NCBI GenBank assembly: GCA_946478525.1
Contig: CAMLCH010000006.1
Location: forward strand, 1 to 64,000
DNA from: Snodgrassella alvi_G
GTDB taxonomy: Bacteria; Pseudomonadota; Gammaproteobacteria; Burkholderiales; Neisseriaceae
Length of the DNA stretch: 64,000 bases
Direction of reading: 5' to 3'
Shown here: in pieces, positions 24,469 through 33,988 of the stretch
Numbering within the stretch: position 1 is the stretch's first letter
Layout: every line of letters starts with the position of its first letter
Position numbers and translations under genes: made by a program
Notes under the pieces: generated by a model
Told to the model about the DNA's origin: nothing
What the model saw: the letters and a program-made list of their open reading frames with translations, nothing else
The model's database searches: none

Positions 24469-25830
24469 ATGATGCCGATTCTTGATTTAAATTTTATTTG
24501 TCAGACTTTTGGTCGTCAGTTGTCAATGACCAATGCAGCGGTTAACCGAATAGTTATTGACAGTCGCATAATTCAGTCCGCAGATGTATTTGTAGCTATC
24601 AAAGGCGAACATTTTGATGGTCATGATTTTGTTGATGATGTGCTTGCTAAAGGCGCTTTGTTATGTATAGTCAGTCGTACTGAGTTCAGTCAGGATAAGC
24701 GCTGTTTGGTGGTTGAAGATACAGAAAAAGCATTAGGACAACTGGCACATGCGTGGAGAATGACAGTAAATCCTGCATTACAGGTTTTCGGTATTACTGG
24801 TTCCGCTGGTAAAACCACTGTTAAAGAAATGCTGGCTACTATCTTGCGTCATCATGCCGGTGATCAAGCAGTTTTAGCGACGGCCGGTAATTTTAATAAT
24901 CATCTTGGTCTGCCCTTAACTTTGCTGCAACTTAAAACACATCACCGTTATGCGGTAATCGAGATGGGCATGAATCATGCTGGTGAACTAAGTTATTTAA
25001 CCAGATTAACCTGTCCTGATTACGCATTGGTAAATAATGCTTTACGTGCTCATATAGGTTGTGGCTTTGCAGATGTGGCCGATATTGCTCGAGCAAAAAG
25101 TGAAATTTATCAGGGTTTGGGCAATCAGGGTATTGGATTTACTCCTATAGAGGATGAGCAGTCTGCAATTTATGCTACTGCTCTGCGCGGCAGACGTATG
25201 ATAACTTATGGTACTAAGCAAGGTGATGTTCATGCTGAAAATATCATTTTAGAACCGTTGAGTATCAGTTTTGATCTGCAAAGTCCTGAAGGTGTTATCG
25301 CATTACAGATTCCGGTGCCGGGACTGCATATGGTACATAATGCCGTGGCTGCCTGTGCAATGGCTCTGAGTGCTGGTGTACCGTTAACTGATTTGTGTGC
25401 TTTGGCTAATTTTGTTAATGCTAAAGGGCGTTTGCAACAAAAGCGAAGTTTGCGAGGTGCATTGATCGTAGATGACACCTATAATGCCAACCCTGATGCT
25501 TTTAGAGCAGCAGTTGATGTGCTGGCATCTTTTCCGGCTCCTCGCGTAATTGTTATGGGCGCAATCGGTGAATTGGGAGATAATGCTCCAGCTTTACACG
25601 CAGAAGTAGGTGCTTATATACGGGAACGAGGCATTGAAGCAGCTTTGTTTATCGGGGATGATGCGCGTTATGCGGCTGCAGCTTATGGTGCAGCCGATGC
25701 CTTTTATGAGTGTAAGACTGATTTAATCGCAGATTTGCGCAGCTGGGACCAGCAAATGACAACTATTTTAGTAAAAGGTTCGCGCTTTATGCATATGGAA
25801 GATATTGTGTCTGCCCTGGTGGAAAAGTAA
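24469..25830 (+). CDS. murF: UDP-MurNAc-tripeptide-D-Ala-D-Ala ligase
   Basis: MurF attaches D-Ala-D-Ala to the tripeptide precursor. 453 residues: N-terminal VIDSRIIQSADVFVAIKGEHFDGH, ATP loop GITGSAGKTT, then GNFNNHLGLPLT and DDTYNANPD. The frame opens at a GTG overlapping murE, but the paired ATG at 24469/24472 with AGAG upstream gives the usual family N-terminus. It is followed by a 143-bp gap before mraY that holds a palindrome. Confidence 0.96.
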   Translation: MMPILDLNFICQTFGRQLSMTNAAVNRIVIDSRIIQSADVFVAIKGEHFDGHDFVDDVLAKGALLCIVSRTEFSQDKRCLVVEDTEKALGQLAHAWRMTVNPALQVFGITGSAGKTTVKEMLATILRHHAGDQAVLATAGNFNNHLGLPLTLLQLKTHHRYAVIEMGMNHAGELSYLTRLTCPDYALVNNALRAHIGCGFADVADIARAKSEIYQGLGNQGIGFTPIEDEQSAIYATALRGRRMITYGTKQGDVHAENIILEPLSISFDLQSPEGVIALQIPVPGLHMVHNAVAACAMALSAGVPLTDLCALANFVNAKGRLQQKRSLRGALIVDDTYNANPDAFRAAVDVLASFPAPRVIVMGAIGELGDNAPALHAEVGAYIRERGIEAALFIGDDARYAAAAYGAADAFYECKTDLIADLRSWDQQMTTILVKGSRFMHMEDIVSALVEK

Positions 25831-25940
25831 GTTCCATCGTGCTTATAAAAGTTGTCACTGACTGTTTAAAGTAAAAAATTTTACTGATTTTAGTTTCTCT
25901 GAAAGAATTTTTTAGAGACATTATATTAATTTTATTAACC

Positions 25941-25960
25941 GTTACGGCACGTGCTGTAAC
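25941..25960. promoter_or_regulatory. 20-bp near-perfect palindrome upstream of mraY
   Basis: The left half GTTACGGCAC and right half GTGCTGTAAC are symmetrical apart from one pair. It sits 13 bp before the mraY start, in the only sizeable gap of the mur block. Its role is unknown. Confidence 0.5.
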
Positions 25961-25973
25961 AAGGGATACAGCC

Positions 25974-27059
25974 ATGTTGTTGTGGTTAGCAGATTTTTTC
26001 CATTACTGGATTAATGGTCTCCATTTATTTCAATACACCACATTTCGTGCCGTGATGGCGGCACTGACCTCTTTGTGTTTAAGCTTACTTTTTGGTCCAT
26101 GGATGATCAGAAAACTGACCGAACTTAAAGTTGGACAGGCAGTTCGAGATGATGGGCCACAAACCCATTTAATTAAATCAGGGACACCAACTATGGGTGG
26201 TACTCTGATTTTACTGGCCATTACTGTTACTACACTTCTATGGTGTAATTTAGCTAACCCTTATATCTGGGTATTGTTATTTGTTATGTTAAGTACTGGT
26301 GCACTGGGTTTTTACGATGACTGGAAGAAGGTTGTTAATAAAGATCCCCATGGTGTTTCAGCAAAATTTAAAATGCTGTGGCAGTCTGTAGTTGCGATTG
26401 TGGCCGGTATTGTATTGTTCTATGCCGCACATTTAAGTTCTGCGACAGCATTTATCGTGCCATTTTTCAAAGAAATTGCATATCCACTGGGTGGGGTCGG
26501 ATTTGTTATTCTGACATACTTCGTTATTGTCGGAACTTCCAATGCTGTTAATCTTACTGATGGTCTTGATGGATTAGCTGCCTTTCCAATGGTTTTGGTA
26601 GCGGCAGGTCTGGCTATTTTTGCTTATGTTAGCGGGCATGCTGAATTTGCACATTATTTACAATTACCACATGTACCAGGTGCTAATGAAGTGGTCATTT
26701 TCTGTGCCGCCATTTGTGGTTCTTGTCTTGGCTTTCTATGGTTTAATGCTTATCCGGCTCAGGTATTTATGGGTGATGTGGGTGCTTTGGCTTTAGGTGC
26801 TGCGTTAGGTACGGTTGCAGTGATAGTGCGTCAGGAAATTGTACTGGTGATAATGGGTGGTTTATTTGTAGTTGAAGCGTTATCAGTGATGTTACAGGTG
26901 GGTTCTTATAAATTAAGAAAGAAACGTATTTTCCTGATGGCACCAATACATCACCATTTTGAACAAAAAGGCTGGAAAGAGACGCAAGTTGTAGTCCGTT
27001 TCTGGATAATTACTATGATTCTGGTTTTGGTGGGTTTATCTTCATTAAAAATTCGCTGA
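25974..27059 (+). CDS. mraY: Phospho-MurNAc-pentapeptide transferase
   Basis: MraY transfers phospho-MurNAc-pentapeptide to undecaprenyl phosphate, making lipid I in the inner membrane. The 361-residue protein has about ten membrane segments. Conserved motifs are GTPTMGG, the DDxxK-like YDDWKK, NAVNLTDGLDGLA, the FMGDVGAL loop, and the APIHHHFE histidine motif. AAGGGA precedes the ATG. Confidence 0.97.
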   Translation: MLLWLADFFHYWINGLHLFQYTTFRAVMAALTSLCLSLLFGPWMIRKLTELKVGQAVRDDGPQTHLIKSGTPTMGGTLILLAITVTTLLWCNLANPYIWVLLFVMLSTGALGFYDDWKKVVNKDPHGVSAKFKMLWQSVVAIVAGIVLFYAAHLSSATAFIVPFFKEIAYPLGGVGFVILTYFVIVGTSNAVNLTDGLDGLAAFPMVLVAAGLAIFAYVSGHAEFAHYLQLPHVPGANEVVIFCAAICGSCLGFLWFNAYPAQVFMGDVGALALGAALGTVAVIVRQEIVLVIMGGLFVVEALSVMLQVGSYKLRKKRIFLMAPIHHHFEQKGWKETQVVVRFWIITMILVLVGLSSLKIR

Positions 27060-27062
27060 TCT

Positions 27063-27103
27063 ATATTGATTCTGGTAATTATCGATATTGATTCTGGTAA
27101 TTA
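27063..27103. repeat. 22-bp tandem duplication between mraY and murD
   Basis: Two copies of a unit beginning ATATTGATTCTGGTAATTA lie head to tail (27063-27084 and 27085-27103), 22 bp apart. Confidence 0.8.
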
Positions 27104-27131
27104 AAGTTAGAACATTTGGTAGGACTTGGTC

Positions 27132-28472
27132 ATGATTGACTGGCATCGTAAAAAAGTTTTGGTTTTAGGTTTGGGACGAACTGGCATATCTATGCTGGAG
27201 TTTCTTACACAAGCCGGTGCAGATGTGGCCGGGTATGATGCCAAATTAATAGAGGGCACTCGACAACAGCTGAGTGAACGTTTTCAGATACCTTTCTATA
27301 CAGATAATTTAAATTCGATCCCAGATTTTTTTGAGTATGACATATTAGCTTTGAGTCCAGGTATTAGTCAGCGCCAGCCGTTGATTAGCGCATTTCAGCA
27401 GGCTGGGGGCGTGGTACTGGGTGATATAGCTATTCTGGCTGATTTGTTACAGAACACTGAAAGTAAGATCATTGCGATTACTGGTTCAAATGGTAAGACC
27501 ACAACGACCAGTTTGGTTGAATACCTATGCCGGCGCAGTGGTTTGGATACAGTTTGCGCTGGAAATATTGGTACACCGGTTTTGGAAGCTTATCTGGCAC
27601 GTTCTGGTAAGCCGGCAGATGTATGGGTGCTGGAGTTATCCAGTTTTCAGTTAGAAACCACGCCATGTCTCAATGCTACAGTGGCAGCCGTCTTAAACAT
27701 ATCAGAAGATCATCTGGATCGATATGATGATTTACTGGATTATGCTCACGCAAAAGATCGTATATTCTGTGGTGATACCATTCAGGTATTGAACTATGAT
27801 GATGTATTTTGTCGTGCTATGGTACGGCATGGACGTGCGGTACGATGGTTTTCTTTGCAACAATCGACAGATTTCTGGTTGAATGCCGACATATTATATA
27901 AAAATAACGAGATTCTAATTGCTCAGCAGCAATTATCTATACAGGGTAGCCACAATGCAGCCAATGTTCTGGCTGCGTTTGCTTTATGTGAAGCCATCGG
28001 TATAGCCAGTTCAGAGCTGATTCAGTATATCGGAGATTTTAAAGGGTTACCGCATCGTGTAGAAAAAGTAGCAGAAATCAGTGGTGTTACCTTTATAGAT
28101 GATTCGAAAGGCACCAATGTTGGTGCGACCTGTGCCGCGCTAACTGGATTGAGTTCACCAATTGTGTTGATTGCTGGTGGACAAGGGAAGGGACAGGATT
28201 TTACCCCATTACAAAAGGCATTACAGGATAAAGCTCGAGCAGTGCTGTTGATTGGTGTTGATGCTCAGGAAATAGGTAATGTTTTACAGGATACTGTATA
28301 TCCAGTTGAATACTGCACCGATTTACCTGAAGCAACCAGACGAGCTTATGCACTGGCGCAAAGTGGCGATATTGTATTGCTAAGCCCAGCCTGTGCCAGC
28401 TATGACATGTTTAAAGGGTATGCGCATCGCAGTGAAGTATTTATCCGTAGCGTGCGTGAGTTACAGGGTTAG
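27132..28472 (+). CDS. murD: UDP-MurNAc-L-Ala-D-Glu ligase
   Basis: MurD adds D-glutamate to UDP-MurNAc-Ala. 446 residues with VLVLGLGRTGISM at the UDP-binding N-terminus, ATP loop ITGSNGKTTT, NISEDHLDRYD, and the C-terminal SPACASYDMFKGYAHR that is diagnostic for MurD. AGGA lies upstream of the ATG at 27132; a TTG six bases earlier is in frame but unlikely. FtsW starts three bases after its stop. Confidence 0.97.
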   Translation: MIDWHRKKVLVLGLGRTGISMLEFLTQAGADVAGYDAKLIEGTRQQLSERFQIPFYTDNLNSIPDFFEYDILALSPGISQRQPLISAFQQAGGVVLGDIAILADLLQNTESKIIAITGSNGKTTTTSLVEYLCRRSGLDTVCAGNIGTPVLEAYLARSGKPADVWVLELSSFQLETTPCLNATVAAVLNISEDHLDRYDDLLDYAHAKDRIFCGDTIQVLNYDDVFCRAMVRHGRAVRWFSLQQSTDFWLNADILYKNNEILIAQQQLSIQGSHNAANVLAAFALCEAIGIASSELIQYIGDFKGLPHRVEKVAEISGVTFIDDSKGTNVGATCAALTGLSSPIVLIAGGQGKGQDFTPLQKALQDKARAVLLIGVDAQEIGNVLQDTVYPVEYCTDLPEATRRAYALAQSGDIVLLSPACASYDMFKGYAHRSEVFIRSVRELQG

Positions 28473-28475
28473 CAT

Positions 28476-29630
28476 ATGATCACAGAGTCACGTTTATTAG
28501 ACCGGAAGTTATTGCGTCGTGGTGCTACCTATGATCAGTCATTGTTGTGGATGGTAGTATTAATGACGAGTTTCAGCCTGATAATGGTGTACTCGGCTTC
28601 AATTGCATACGCTTCTCACGATGGTGGCAGTAAATACTTCTATTTGATTCGTCAGGCTATCTTTCTGGGCTGTGGTGGGTTTTTGGGGCTTATTGCTGTA
28701 CGTATACCCTTACGTACTTGGAAAATGTTAACGCCATTAATACTATTATTTAGTCTGGTTATGCTGGTTGTGGTACTGGGTATGGGACGTGAAATTAATG
28801 GCGCGAAACGCTGGATTAACTTAGGACTCATTAATGTTCAGCCCACCGAAATTTTCAAACTGGCCATAATTTTATATTTATCCAGTTTTTTTACGCGGCG
28901 AGCAGAAGTATTGAAAGAATTTAAGAAAGTCTGGTTTGCTGGCATTCCGGTCGGGCTTGGTTTAGGGCTGATTATGCTGGAACCAGATTTTGGTTCGTTT
29001 GTCGTTATAACCGTTATCGCTCTCGGGCTGTTGTTTTTAGCCGGCCTGCCGTTTCGCTGGTTTATGGCGGTGGTGGGATTTGGTCTGGTAGCAATGATTA
29101 TGCTGGTTCTGTTTGAACCTTATCGTTTGGCACGTGTAACTGGTTTTTTGGACCCATGGGCTGATCCATTGGGGAAAGGATATCAGTTAACACATTCTTT
29201 AATGGCAATCGGACGTGGTGGCTGGTTTGGGGTGGGATTGGGTGCCAGTTTGGAAAAACGGTTTTACCTACCTGAAGCACATACTGATTTTATACTGGCT
29301 GTTATCGGAGAAGAATTTGGCTTTATCGGTATCATGGTACTGATGTTTTGCTATATCTGGCTAATGGTCCGTGCTTTTTCAATTGGCAAACAAGCCAGAG
29401 ATCTAGAATTATTTTACAGCTCTTTCGTCGCTAAAGGTATTGGTATCTGGATTGGTATTCAAAGTTTTTTTAATATCGGTGTGAATATCGGCTTACTTCC
29501 CACTAAGGGGCTGACTTTACCATTACTATCTTATGGCGGATCGGCAATTATCGTGATTTTAATCTGTATCGCATTACTATTACGCGTAGATTATGAAAAT
29601 CGCCGAGTTATGCGAGGATTTAAAGTATGA
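28476..29630 (+). CDS. ftsW: SEDS peptidoglycan glycosyltransferase FtsW
   Basis: FtsW polymerises lipid II at the septum with FtsI. The 384-residue SEDS protein has about ten membrane segments and the family motifs NGAKRWINLG, QPTEIFKL, the catalytic-loop EPDFGS, and the late SYGGSA region. It overlaps murG by four bases (ATGA). The gene order murD-ftsW-murG is the standard dcw order. Confidence 0.96.
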   Translation: MITESRLLDRKLLRRGATYDQSLLWMVVLMTSFSLIMVYSASIAYASHDGGSKYFYLIRQAIFLGCGGFLGLIAVRIPLRTWKMLTPLILLFSLVMLVVVLGMGREINGAKRWINLGLINVQPTEIFKLAIILYLSSFFTRRAEVLKEFKKVWFAGIPVGLGLGLIMLEPDFGSFVVITVIALGLLFLAGLPFRWFMAVVGFGLVAMIMLVLFEPYRLARVTGFLDPWADPLGKGYQLTHSLMAIGRGGWFGVGLGASLEKRFYLPEAHTDFILAVIGEEFGFIGIMVLMFCYIWLMVRAFSIGKQARDLELFYSSFVAKGIGIWIGIQSFFNIGVNIGLLPTKGLTLPLLSYGGSAIIVILICIALLLRVDYENRRVMRGFKV

Positions 29631-30730
29631 CTAATGTCCAAATAGACGATAGTGAAAAAAAAATGAGTGCTAAAACCTTTATGGTTATGGCCGGTGGTAC
29701 TGGCGGACATATTTTTCCGGCTTTGGCGGTTGCTCAGGCTCTGCAGCAACAAGGACATCATATTGTCTGGCTGGGTAGTGAAGGTGCAATGGAAACACGA
29801 CTGGTGCCTCAATATAATATTCCATTGGAAACACTGGCGATAAAAGGTATCAGAGGCAACGGATTGAAACGAAAATTGTTGTTACCATTTACTTTAATCA
29901 AAACCATTATGACGACACGTTCGATTATTCGAAAATACCACATTGATGGAGCAATTGGCTTTGGCGGTTTTGTGACATTTCCCGGTGGTATAGCGGCAAA
30001 AATGAGTGGTTTACCTTTGGTTGTGCATGAACAAAATGCAATTGCTGGCTTGTCTAATAAGGTTTTAGCCAGATTAGCCAATCGGGTATTGTTTGCTTTT
30101 CCTGATGTGTTTAGTAATCAGAATGGGTTAGTGGGTAATCCAGTTCGTGCGGATATTGCTAATTTATCTGAACCGAAACAGCGATTTGCTGATAGATATG
30201 GGCCATTGAATATTTTAATTATTGGCGGTAGCTTAGGTGCAGATGCTTTAAATCAAATTGTGCCACAGGCAATTGCTTTATTGCCGGCTGAGCAGCGTCC
30301 GAAAATTGTGCATCAGTCTGGCCGAAATAAATTGACTGTATTAGAGCAAAATTATCAGCAACTAGGCGTTGAAGCAAATTGTACAGAATTTATTACTGAT
30401 ATGTTGTCAGCCTATCGCGATGCAGATCTGGTGATTTGTCGTGCTGGGGCTTTGACAATAGCGGAATTGACAGCAGCTGGTGTTGGGGCTTTTTTAGTAC
30501 CCTATCCACATGCGGTGGATGATCATCAAACAGCAAATGCCCAGTTTATGGTTAATAATCAGTCAGCTGTCTTATTACCACAATCTACGCTGACAGCCCA
30601 ATCTCTGCATGATTTACTGATTAATTTAACCCGAGAACAATGCTTGCAGATGGCAATTAAAGCGCGCGCACTGGCTCAGCCGGATAGTGCTGATCGAGTA
30701 GCACGTGAAGTAATGGGATATTTTGAATAA
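29627..30730 (+). CDS. murG: UDP-GlcNAc transferase MurG (lipid II synthesis)
   Basis: MurG adds GlcNAc to lipid I, giving lipid II on the inner face of the membrane. The 367-residue GT-B enzyme shows GGTGGHIFPALAVA, HEQNAIAGLSNK, GGSLGADALN and CRAGALTIAEL. The ATG overlapping ftsW is used as start; an ATG 12 codons on (MSAKTFMVMAGG) is an alternative that would fit the usual length of about 355. Confidence 0.96.
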   Translation: MTNVQIDDSEKKMSAKTFMVMAGGTGGHIFPALAVAQALQQQGHHIVWLGSEGAMETRLVPQYNIPLETLAIKGIRGNGLKRKLLLPFTLIKTIMTTRSIIRKYHIDGAIGFGGFVTFPGGIAAKMSGLPLVVHEQNAIAGLSNKVLARLANRVLFAFPDVFSNQNGLVGNPVRADIANLSEPKQRFADRYGPLNILIIGGSLGADALNQIVPQAIALLPAEQRPKIVHQSGRNKLTVLEQNYQQLGVEANCTEFITDMLSAYRDADLVICRAGALTIAELTAAGVGAFLVPYPHAVDDHQTANAQFMVNNQSAVLLPQSTLTAQSLHDLLINLTREQCLQMAIKARALAQPDSADRVAREVMGYFE

Positions 30731-30802
30731 TATATAGAATTGATTAACCTGTTTAAAGATATTGCCTTAGGCAAATCAGGTCATATAGAAAAGTAATAAA
30801 GC

Positions 30803-32221
30803 ATGAAAGAAAACATGAAAGATCGCATCCGCCATATACATTTTGTCGGTATTGGTGGTACTGGGATGTGTGGTATTGCAGAAGTATTACATAACGAAGG
30901 TTATGAAATCAGTGGTTCAGATCTGGCTGATAATGCTGCTACGCAACATTTGCGATCAATTGGTGTCTGTATATTTACCGGACATAGTGCTGAAAATATA
31001 AAAGGGGCAGATGTTGTCGTCACTTCAACTGCCGTCAGGAAAGATAATCCGGAAGTTATAGCCGCTAGTGCACATAAAATTCCAGTGATACCTCGCGCAA
31101 TGATGTTGGCTGAGATAATGCGTTTTGGTCGCGGAATTGCCATAGCCGGCACCCATGGTAAAACCACTACTACCAGTCTGACTGCGTCCGTATTAGCAGC
31201 GGCAGGGCTGGATCCGACTTTTGTTATTGGGGGGCGTTTAACTGCAGCTGGTAGTAATGCCAAACTCGGTAAAGGTGAATATATAGTAGCAGAAGCTGAC
31301 GAATCTGATGCCTCATTCCTTTACCTGACACCTCTGTTTACAGTAGTGACTAATATTGATACAGATCATATGGATACCTATGATCATGACATAGAAAAAT
31401 TACATCAGGCATTTATAGATTTTGTTCATCGCATGCCTTTTTACGGTAAAGCTTTTTTATGTATAGACAGTGAACATGTACGCCAGATTTTACCCAGAAT
31501 TCAAAAACCATTTGTGACCTATGGATTGGATGATAGTGCTGATTTATATGCTACTAATATCACTACTAATGAGGCAAAAATGTGTTTTGATGTCCATACG
31601 CGCAAAAAAGGAATTAAGCCTTTTAGCGTAACAGTCAATATGCCTGGTCGTCACAACGTTTTGAATGCGTTAGCGGTCATCGGTGTAGCTCTGGAAATAG
31701 ATGTGCCTGTGACGGCTATCCAGCAAGGGCTGGAAGGTTTTGCCGGAGTGGGACGGCGTTTTCAGAACTATGGTGAGATTACTTTACCTCAAGGAGGTAA
31801 TGCTTTATTAATTGATGATTATGGTCATCATCCGGTAGAAATGACTGCAACTATTGAAGCAGCTCGTGGAGCCTATCCGCAGCATCGGCTGGTAGTTGCC
31901 TTCCAGCCTCATCGCTATACGCGTACACGTGATTTATTTGAGGATTTTGTGCAGGTATTGACTAAAGCTGACTGTATCGTATTAACTGATGTATATACAG
32001 CCGGAGAAGATCCGATTGTTGCCGCAGACAGTAAAGCTTTAATGCGCGCAATCAGAGTGTTGGGCAAAACTGAACCTATATATGTAGCCAATGTCGATGA
32101 GATGGCTGCTACCTTATTAAATATATTGCAGGATGGAGATGTTTTGCTCAATATGGGCGCAGGCAGTATTAATAAAGTACCAGCAATGTTGGTGGAAGCC
32201 TCAACTAATGAATTAAATTAA
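30803..32221 (+). CDS. murC: UDP-MurNAc-L-alanine ligase
   Basis: MurC is the first Mur ligase, adding L-alanine to UDP-MurNAc. 472 residues with HFVGIGGTGMCGIAEVL, ATP loop AGTHGKTTTT, the EADESDASFL motif, and DDYGHHPVE with FQPHRYTRT. An alternative start four codons in is possible. In the 72-bp gap after murG a small inverted repeat (TTGCC-TTA-GGCAA) is seen, with no clear function. Confidence 0.97.
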   Translation: MKENMKDRIRHIHFVGIGGTGMCGIAEVLHNEGYEISGSDLADNAATQHLRSIGVCIFTGHSAENIKGADVVVTSTAVRKDNPEVIAASAHKIPVIPRAMMLAEIMRFGRGIAIAGTHGKTTTTSLTASVLAAAGLDPTFVIGGRLTAAGSNAKLGKGEYIVAEADESDASFLYLTPLFTVVTNIDTDHMDTYDHDIEKLHQAFIDFVHRMPFYGKAFLCIDSEHVRQILPRIQKPFVTYGLDDSADLYATNITTNEAKMCFDVHTRKKGIKPFSVTVNMPGRHNVLNALAVIGVALEIDVPVTAIQQGLEGFAGVGRRFQNYGEITLPQGGNALLIDDYGHHPVEMTATIEAARGAYPQHRLVVAFQPHRYTRTRDLFEDFVQVLTKADCIVLTDVYTAGEDPIVAADSKALMRAIRVLGKTEPIYVANVDEMAATLLNILQDGDVLLNMGAGSINKVPAMLVEASTNELN

Positions 32222-32283
32222 GAGTTGCTGAACTCAACATGACTTCAGTAGCGACTGTCATTAAAACAGAAAGAATCATAACA

Positions 32284-33195
32284 ATGAATGATTTTGGTAA
32301 AGTTGCCGTATTAATGGGTGGTTTTTCCACTGAACGAGAAGTTTCACTGGCTAGTGGTGCAGCCATTTTAGCTGCGTTAAAAAATAAAGGTATCAATGCT
32401 CACGCATTTGACCCAAAAAAGAAGCCATTGTCTGATCTGGTTAATGAGAATTTTGAACGAGTTTTCAATATTTTACACGGTTCATTTGGCGAGGATGGTG
32501 TCGTACAAGGTGCATTAGAAGCCTTGGGAATTCCTTATACAGGTTGTGGAGTAGCTGCCAGTGCATTAGGTATGGATAAATTTCGTAGTCGGCTGGTGTG
32601 GCAAGGAGTAGGTTTGCCGTGCGTACCATTTATCGTATTAAATGATGATAGTGATTTCACTGCCATTGAGGCAGAATTGGGTCTGCCATTATTTGTTAAA
32701 CCAGCAGCAGAAGGCAGTAGCGTTGGGGTAATGAAAGTCAAACAGGCAGGTGAGCTGGTTGAAGCTTATCATCAGTTAAAGCAGTTTCATGGTGAAATTC
32801 TGGCAGAACGAGCCATCAACGGCGGCGAATATACTTGTGCCATTCTCGGTGATCGTGCTTTGCCGAGCATTAAAATTATTCCGGCGACAGATTTTTATGA
32901 CTATGAAGCAAAATATCAGCGTGATGATACCGTATACCTGTGCCCGGCCGATTTAACGGAAAAAGATGAACAGCATATGCGTGAATTAACATTGCGCGCT
33001 TTTCAGGCTCTGGGCGGTAGAGGCTGGGGCAGGGTAGATTTTCTGCGCGATGATAATGGTCAAATCTATATTCTGGAGGTTAACACCGTACCGGGCATGA
33101 CCAGCCATAGTTTGGTTCCAAAAGCGGCGAATGAGATCGGTTTGAGTTTTGAAGATTTATGTGTTGAAATTTTAAGCCATGCGACTTTGGGATAA
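32284..33195 (+). CDS. ddlB: D-alanine-D-alanine ligase B
   Basis: Ddl makes the D-Ala-D-Ala dipeptide used by MurF. The 303-residue ATP-grasp enzyme has VLMGGFSTEREVSL, HGSFGEDGVVQGALE, KPAAEGSSVGV and the C-terminal EVNTVPGMTSHS. The start MNDFGKVAVLMGG is chosen over a 15-codon extension because family members begin just before the VLMGG strand. The last 17 bases overlap ftsQ, indicating translational coupling. Confidence 0.96.
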   Translation: MNDFGKVAVLMGGFSTEREVSLASGAAILAALKNKGINAHAFDPKKKPLSDLVNENFERVFNILHGSFGEDGVVQGALEALGIPYTGCGVAASALGMDKFRSRLVWQGVGLPCVPFIVLNDDSDFTAIEAELGLPLFVKPAAEGSSVGVMKVKQAGELVEAYHQLKQFHGEILAERAINGGEYTCAILGDRALPSIKIIPATDFYDYEAKYQRDDTVYLCPADLTEKDEQHMRELTLRAFQALGGRGWGRVDFLRDDNGQIYILEVNTVPGMTSHSLVPKAANEIGLSFEDLCVEILSHATLG

Positions 33196-33946
33196 TGCGC
33201 CGGCGTTAAAACGGTTATGTCGCTGGCTTTATTTTGGCATAATATTGTGTTTGTTGGCAGCAGCAGGAATGTGGCTTGTGCAGTCCCCTTACTTTCCTAT
33301 ACGTCATATTAAGGTTGCACATCCATTAAAACACGTGCAGACTGGAGAAATTGAATCGATCAGTAGACAATATTTGTATGGCAATATTTTTAACGTTAAT
33401 GTTAATGCAGCCAGAGTTGAGTTGGCAAAACTCCCTTGGGTGGCATCGGCGCAGGTGAAAAGGGTTTGGCCGGATACCGTTTTATTGGAAATCAATGAAC
33501 GAGAACCTATTGCACGCTGGCATACGGGCTTACTGGTTGACACTAACGGGCAATTATTTCAGGCACAAGTGCAGGAGACCTTACCGTTATTGGTGGGGGC
33601 GGAAAGTTCGGTTCGCTTTATGACTGTGAATTTGTTAATATTTGAAAATTTACTTCGTCCTACAGATTTGCATATTCGTGAGCTGCATTTAAGCAATCGT
33701 TCTGCATGGGATATAGTATTAAATAATGGTATTACCCTGCGTTTGGGGCGAGAAGATGTGGAAACAAGGTTGTCCCATTTTATTTGGGCATGGCCAAAAG
33801 TATTGCGTAAACAGGCCAGTGATATTGATTATGTGGATTTGCGTTATCCGGATGGTTTTGCATTACGGCATAAAAATAAAGCCGTAGAACAGCATAGAAT
33901 AAATGAGCTACCACCTAATTCGGACACTAGTCAAAATCCGCTCTAA
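33179..33946 (+). CDS. ftsQ: Cell division protein FtsQ
   Basis: FtsQ is a bitopic divisome protein that recruits FtsB/FtsL. The 255-residue sequence has a short cytoplasmic N-terminus, one membrane helix (LYFGIILCLLAAAGMWLV), a POTRA domain from FPIRHIKV to INEREPIARW, and a beta domain including DIDYVDLRYPDGFAL. It overlaps the end of ddlB by 17 bases and precedes ftsA, standard order. Confidence 0.95.
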   Translation: MRLWDNAPALKRLCRWLYFGIILCLLAAAGMWLVQSPYFPIRHIKVAHPLKHVQTGEIESISRQYLYGNIFNVNVNAARVELAKLPWVASAQVKRVWPDTVLLEINEREPIARWHTGLLVDTNGQLFQAQVQETLPLLVGAESSVRFMTVNLLIFENLLRPTDLHIRELHLSNRSAWDIVLNNGITLRLGREDVETRLSHFIWAWPKVLRKQASDIDYVDLRYPDGFALRHKNKAVEQHRINELPPNSDTSQNPL

Positions 33947-33988
33947 CTGGTAAATGAGCAAGCCAATTGATTATTTGTTTTTAAAGTG

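Noticed and set aside
30901..31263. 120-codon minus-strand frame inside murC
   Set aside because: It is antisense to a well-conserved ligase and has no start signals.
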